From positions 1-48,795 of the forward strand of contig NZ_JANZYP010000075.1 of NCBI RefSeq assembly GCF_025506355.1: a stretch of DNA of 48,795 nucleotides. The letters are read 5' to 3'. Under the pieces are notes generated by a model. The model searched no databases, was not told where the DNA came from, and saw only the letters and a program-made list of their open reading frames with translations. Source of the stretch: Sphaerisporangium corydalis (GTDB taxonomy: Bacteria > Actinomycetota > Actinomycetes > Streptosporangiales > Streptosporangiaceae). Positions 47,356 to 48,795 of the stretch are shown here, piece by piece. Position 1 is the first letter of the stretch. Each line of letters starts with the position of its first letter. A program made the position numbers and the translations under genes.

Positions 47356-48591
47356 ATGTCGTCGCCCTACCTGCTCGGTCTCCGCCTCCACGGCAGGCGC
47401 GTGCTCGTCGTCGGCGGCGGGCGCGTGGCCCAGCGCAGAGTGCCGGCCCTGCTGGACGCGGGCGCCGCGGTCACTCTCGTGTCACCGAGCGTGACCCCCG
47501 CGCTCGACGACCTCATCGCCGACGGCCAGGTCACCTGGGAGCGCCGCACCTACCAGCTCGGCGACTGCGACGGCTCATGGCTCGTCCAGGCGTGCACCGA
47601 CGAGCGCTCCGTCAACGCGGCCATCGCCGCCGAGGCCGAGGCCAAGCGCATCTGGTGTGTGCGCGCCGACGACCGCGACGCCTCCGCCGCCTGGACGCCC
47701 GCCAGCGGCCGGGTCGACGAGATCAGCGTGGCCGTCACCGCCGGCGGTGACCCGCGCCGCGCGGCCGGCATCCGCGACGCCGTGGTGGCCGCCCTGCGCG
47801 ACGGCACCGTCGACGCGCGGCGCAACCGCACCAAACCCATCGGCGTCGCGCTGGTCGGCGGCGGCCCCGGCGACCCCGGCCTGATCACCGTGCGCGGGCG
47901 CCAGCTCCTGGCCCAGGCGGACGTGGTCGTCGCCGATCGCCTCGCGCCCCGCGCCCTGCTGGACGAGCTCGCGCCGGACGTCGAGCTGATCGACGCGGCC
48001 AAGATCCCGTACGGCCGCTTCCTCGCCCAGGAGAAGATCAACGAACTGCTGATCGAGCACGCGCGGCGGGGCCGTTTCGTCGTACGCCTCAAGGGGGGCG
48101 ACCCCTTTGTGTTCGGCCGGGGCGGTGAGGAGATGCTCGCGTGCGCGCGCGCGGGAATTCCCGTCATCGTGGTGCCCGGCGTCACCAGCGCCGTCGCCGT
48201 CCCCGCCGCAGCGGGCGTGCCCGTCACCCACCGCGGGGTCAGCCAGGAGTTCCACGTCATTTCCGTCCACGTGGCGCCCGACGATCCGAAATCAACTGTT
48301 GACTGGGCGGGACTGGCGAGATCACCGGGAACCCTGGTACTTCTGATGGCTGTTGAACGAATAGCCATGATCGCTGACACACTTATACGAGACGGACGTT
48401 CGCCGGAAACCCCCGTGATGGTGGTACAGGACGGTACTCTTCCGACCCAGCGAGCTCTTTATGCCAGCCTCTCCACGGTGGCGGAGCGCGTGACCGCCGC
48501 TGGGACGCGGCCGCCGGCGATCGTGGTCGTCGGTGACGTCGTCAGGGTCGGCCAGGAGATCGAGATGGTTCGAGCGGAGCGGGTTCCGTGA
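47356..48591 (+). CDS. cobA: Uroporphyrinogen-III C-methyltransferase with precorrin-2 dehydrogenase domain, CysG/CobA
   Basis: 411 residues with two parts. The first 150 are a CysG-type NAD-binding dehydrogenase/chelatase domain (VLVVGGGRVAQRRVPALLDA, VTAGGDPRRAAGIRDAVVAA). From about residue 160 comes the SAM-dependent methyltransferase: VALVGGGPGDPGLITVRGRQ, RLKGGDPFVFGRGGEEMLAC, VVPGVTSAVAVPAAAGVPVT and PVMVVQDGTLPTQRALYASL. It converts uroporphyrinogen III to precorrin-2 and on to sirohydrochlorin, feeding both siroheme and cobalamin. Whether the first domain also has chelatase activity is uncertain. ATG 47356 is 55 bp after speB; the stop overlaps the next gene's GTG by four bases. Confidence 0.93.
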   Translation: MSSPYLLGLRLHGRRVLVVGGGRVAQRRVPALLDAGAAVTLVSPSVTPALDDLIADGQVTWERRTYQLGDCDGSWLVQACTDERSVNAAIAAEAEAKRIWCVRADDRDASAAWTPASGRVDEISVAVTAGGDPRRAAGIRDAVVAALRDGTVDARRNRTKPIGVALVGGGPGDPGLITVRGRQLLAQADVVVADRLAPRALLDELAPDVELIDAAKIPYGRFLAQEKINELLIEHARRGRFVVRLKGGDPFVFGRGGEEMLACARAGIPVIVVPGVTSAVAVPAAAGVPVTHRGVSQEFHVISVHVAPDDPKSTVDWAGLARSPGTLVLLMAVERIAMIADTLIRDGRSPETPVMVVQDGTLPTQRALYASLSTVAERVTAAGTRPPAIVVVGDVVRVGQEIEMVRAERVP

Positions 48592-48795
48592 AATCGGCCG
48601 CGAAGAAGACGGAGCGCGCCGATGAGCACACAGAACAGTCAGGTGACGCGGTGATCGAGGGGAAGGACAGCGTCCCCGAGACCCCGGGAGAGCAGACGTT
48701 GACGTTCCAGGCGATCCGGCCAGGCGACGAGGATCCGCGCCATGGCGACCAGGCGGCACAACCCGCCCCCCAGACGACCCCCACCCCACCCGGGC
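48588..48795 (+). CDS. Partial hypothetical gene at the window edge
   Basis: GTG 48588 overlaps the cobA stop (GTGA) and the frame stays open for 69 codons to the window end. The visible part is hydrophilic, with MKSAAKKTERADEHTEQSGD, then LTFQAIRPGDEDPRHGDQAA and a Pro/Thr-rich stretch. No family is recognisable from this low-complexity N-terminus. The overlap suggests co-translation with the methyltransferase, so it may be a further tetrapyrrole gene, but this is only context. Confidence 0.5.
   Translation, partial: MKSAAKKTERADEHTEQSGDAVIEGKDSVPETPGEQTLTFQAIRPGDEDPRHGDQAAQPAPQTTPTPPG

Noticed and set aside
43827..47357. A 1176-codon minus-strand open frame opposite cbiX, cobT and speB.
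   Set aside because: It spans three well-supported genes on the other strand and encodes Gly/Val/Asp/His-rich sequence without a domain, as expected from third-position GC in the real genes.
1..48795. Mobile elements, tRNA or rRNA genes and phage genes.
   Set aside because: No transposase, integrase or structural RNA was recognisable on either strand; the vapBC pair alone is not sufficient evidence of an island.

Overview
The window is high-GC DNA packed with genes, many of them overlapping by 1-4 bases and starting with GTG, TTG or ATG. It carries DUF6504-DnaE2, PknB-type, PucR, F420-family LLM and actinobacterial sulfur-leader genes. This points to an actinomycete, and the gene mix suggests a Streptosporangiaceae-like filamentous genus; that assignment is inference, because no rRNA or other phylogenetic marker is present. 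I saw no tRNA, rRNA, CRISPR array, transposase or prophage, so the window reads as chromosome rather than a mobile island.

Layout. 1-6.0 kb: cobQ, a DCC thiol-disulfide protein, an ABC-2 exporter with a PucR regulator, and a SHOCT membrane protein followed by a 37-residue membrane peptide. 6.0-12.4 kb: a quinone oxidoreductase divergent from a GH1 beta-glucosidase fused in one reading frame to a LacI repressor, then an MFS exporter and a small ArsR-controlled operon. 13.1-19.2 kb: a receptor-type Ser/Thr kinase and a complete four-gene ABC importer closed by a strong hairpin. 19.4-23.4 kb: an SOS box, a DUF6504 gene and a dnaE2-type polymerase. 23.4-27.6 kb: a DUF4328-like membrane protein, an orphan NarL-type response regulator and a MacB/FtsX-type ABC pair, with tandem-repeat patches between genes.

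27.9-31.2 kb: a membrane-anchored GTPase with a membrane partner, facing a graspetide-type ATP-grasp ligase that has no visible precursor. 31.3-33.9 kb: a sulfur-type leader peptide (motif TSRRHVDLC) followed by two solute-binding-fold proteins without signal peptides; the first resembles the desulfinase DszB but lacks the catalytic Cys and carries in-frame repeat expansions. 33.9-36.5 kb: a VapBC-like pair behind a 36-bp perfect palindrome, and an Rv3520c-like F420 oxidoreductase behind a KstR-type operator. 36.5-39.4 kb: the lactate-oxidation operon lutABC divergent from an FCD/GntR regulator with a 17-bp palindrome between them. 39.6-42.4 kb: an ABC export operon with its own winged-helix regulator. 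42.6-48.8 kb: a double GNAT enzyme, then cobalamin/siroheme genes (cbiX, cobT, cysG/cobA) with an agmatinase among them.

The strongest candidates for undescribed biology are the beta-glucosidase-LacI fusion, the sulfur-leader locus with repeat-expanded binding-fold proteins, the orphan graspetide-type ligase next to the GTPase pair, and the palindromic, apparently leaderless vapBC promoter.
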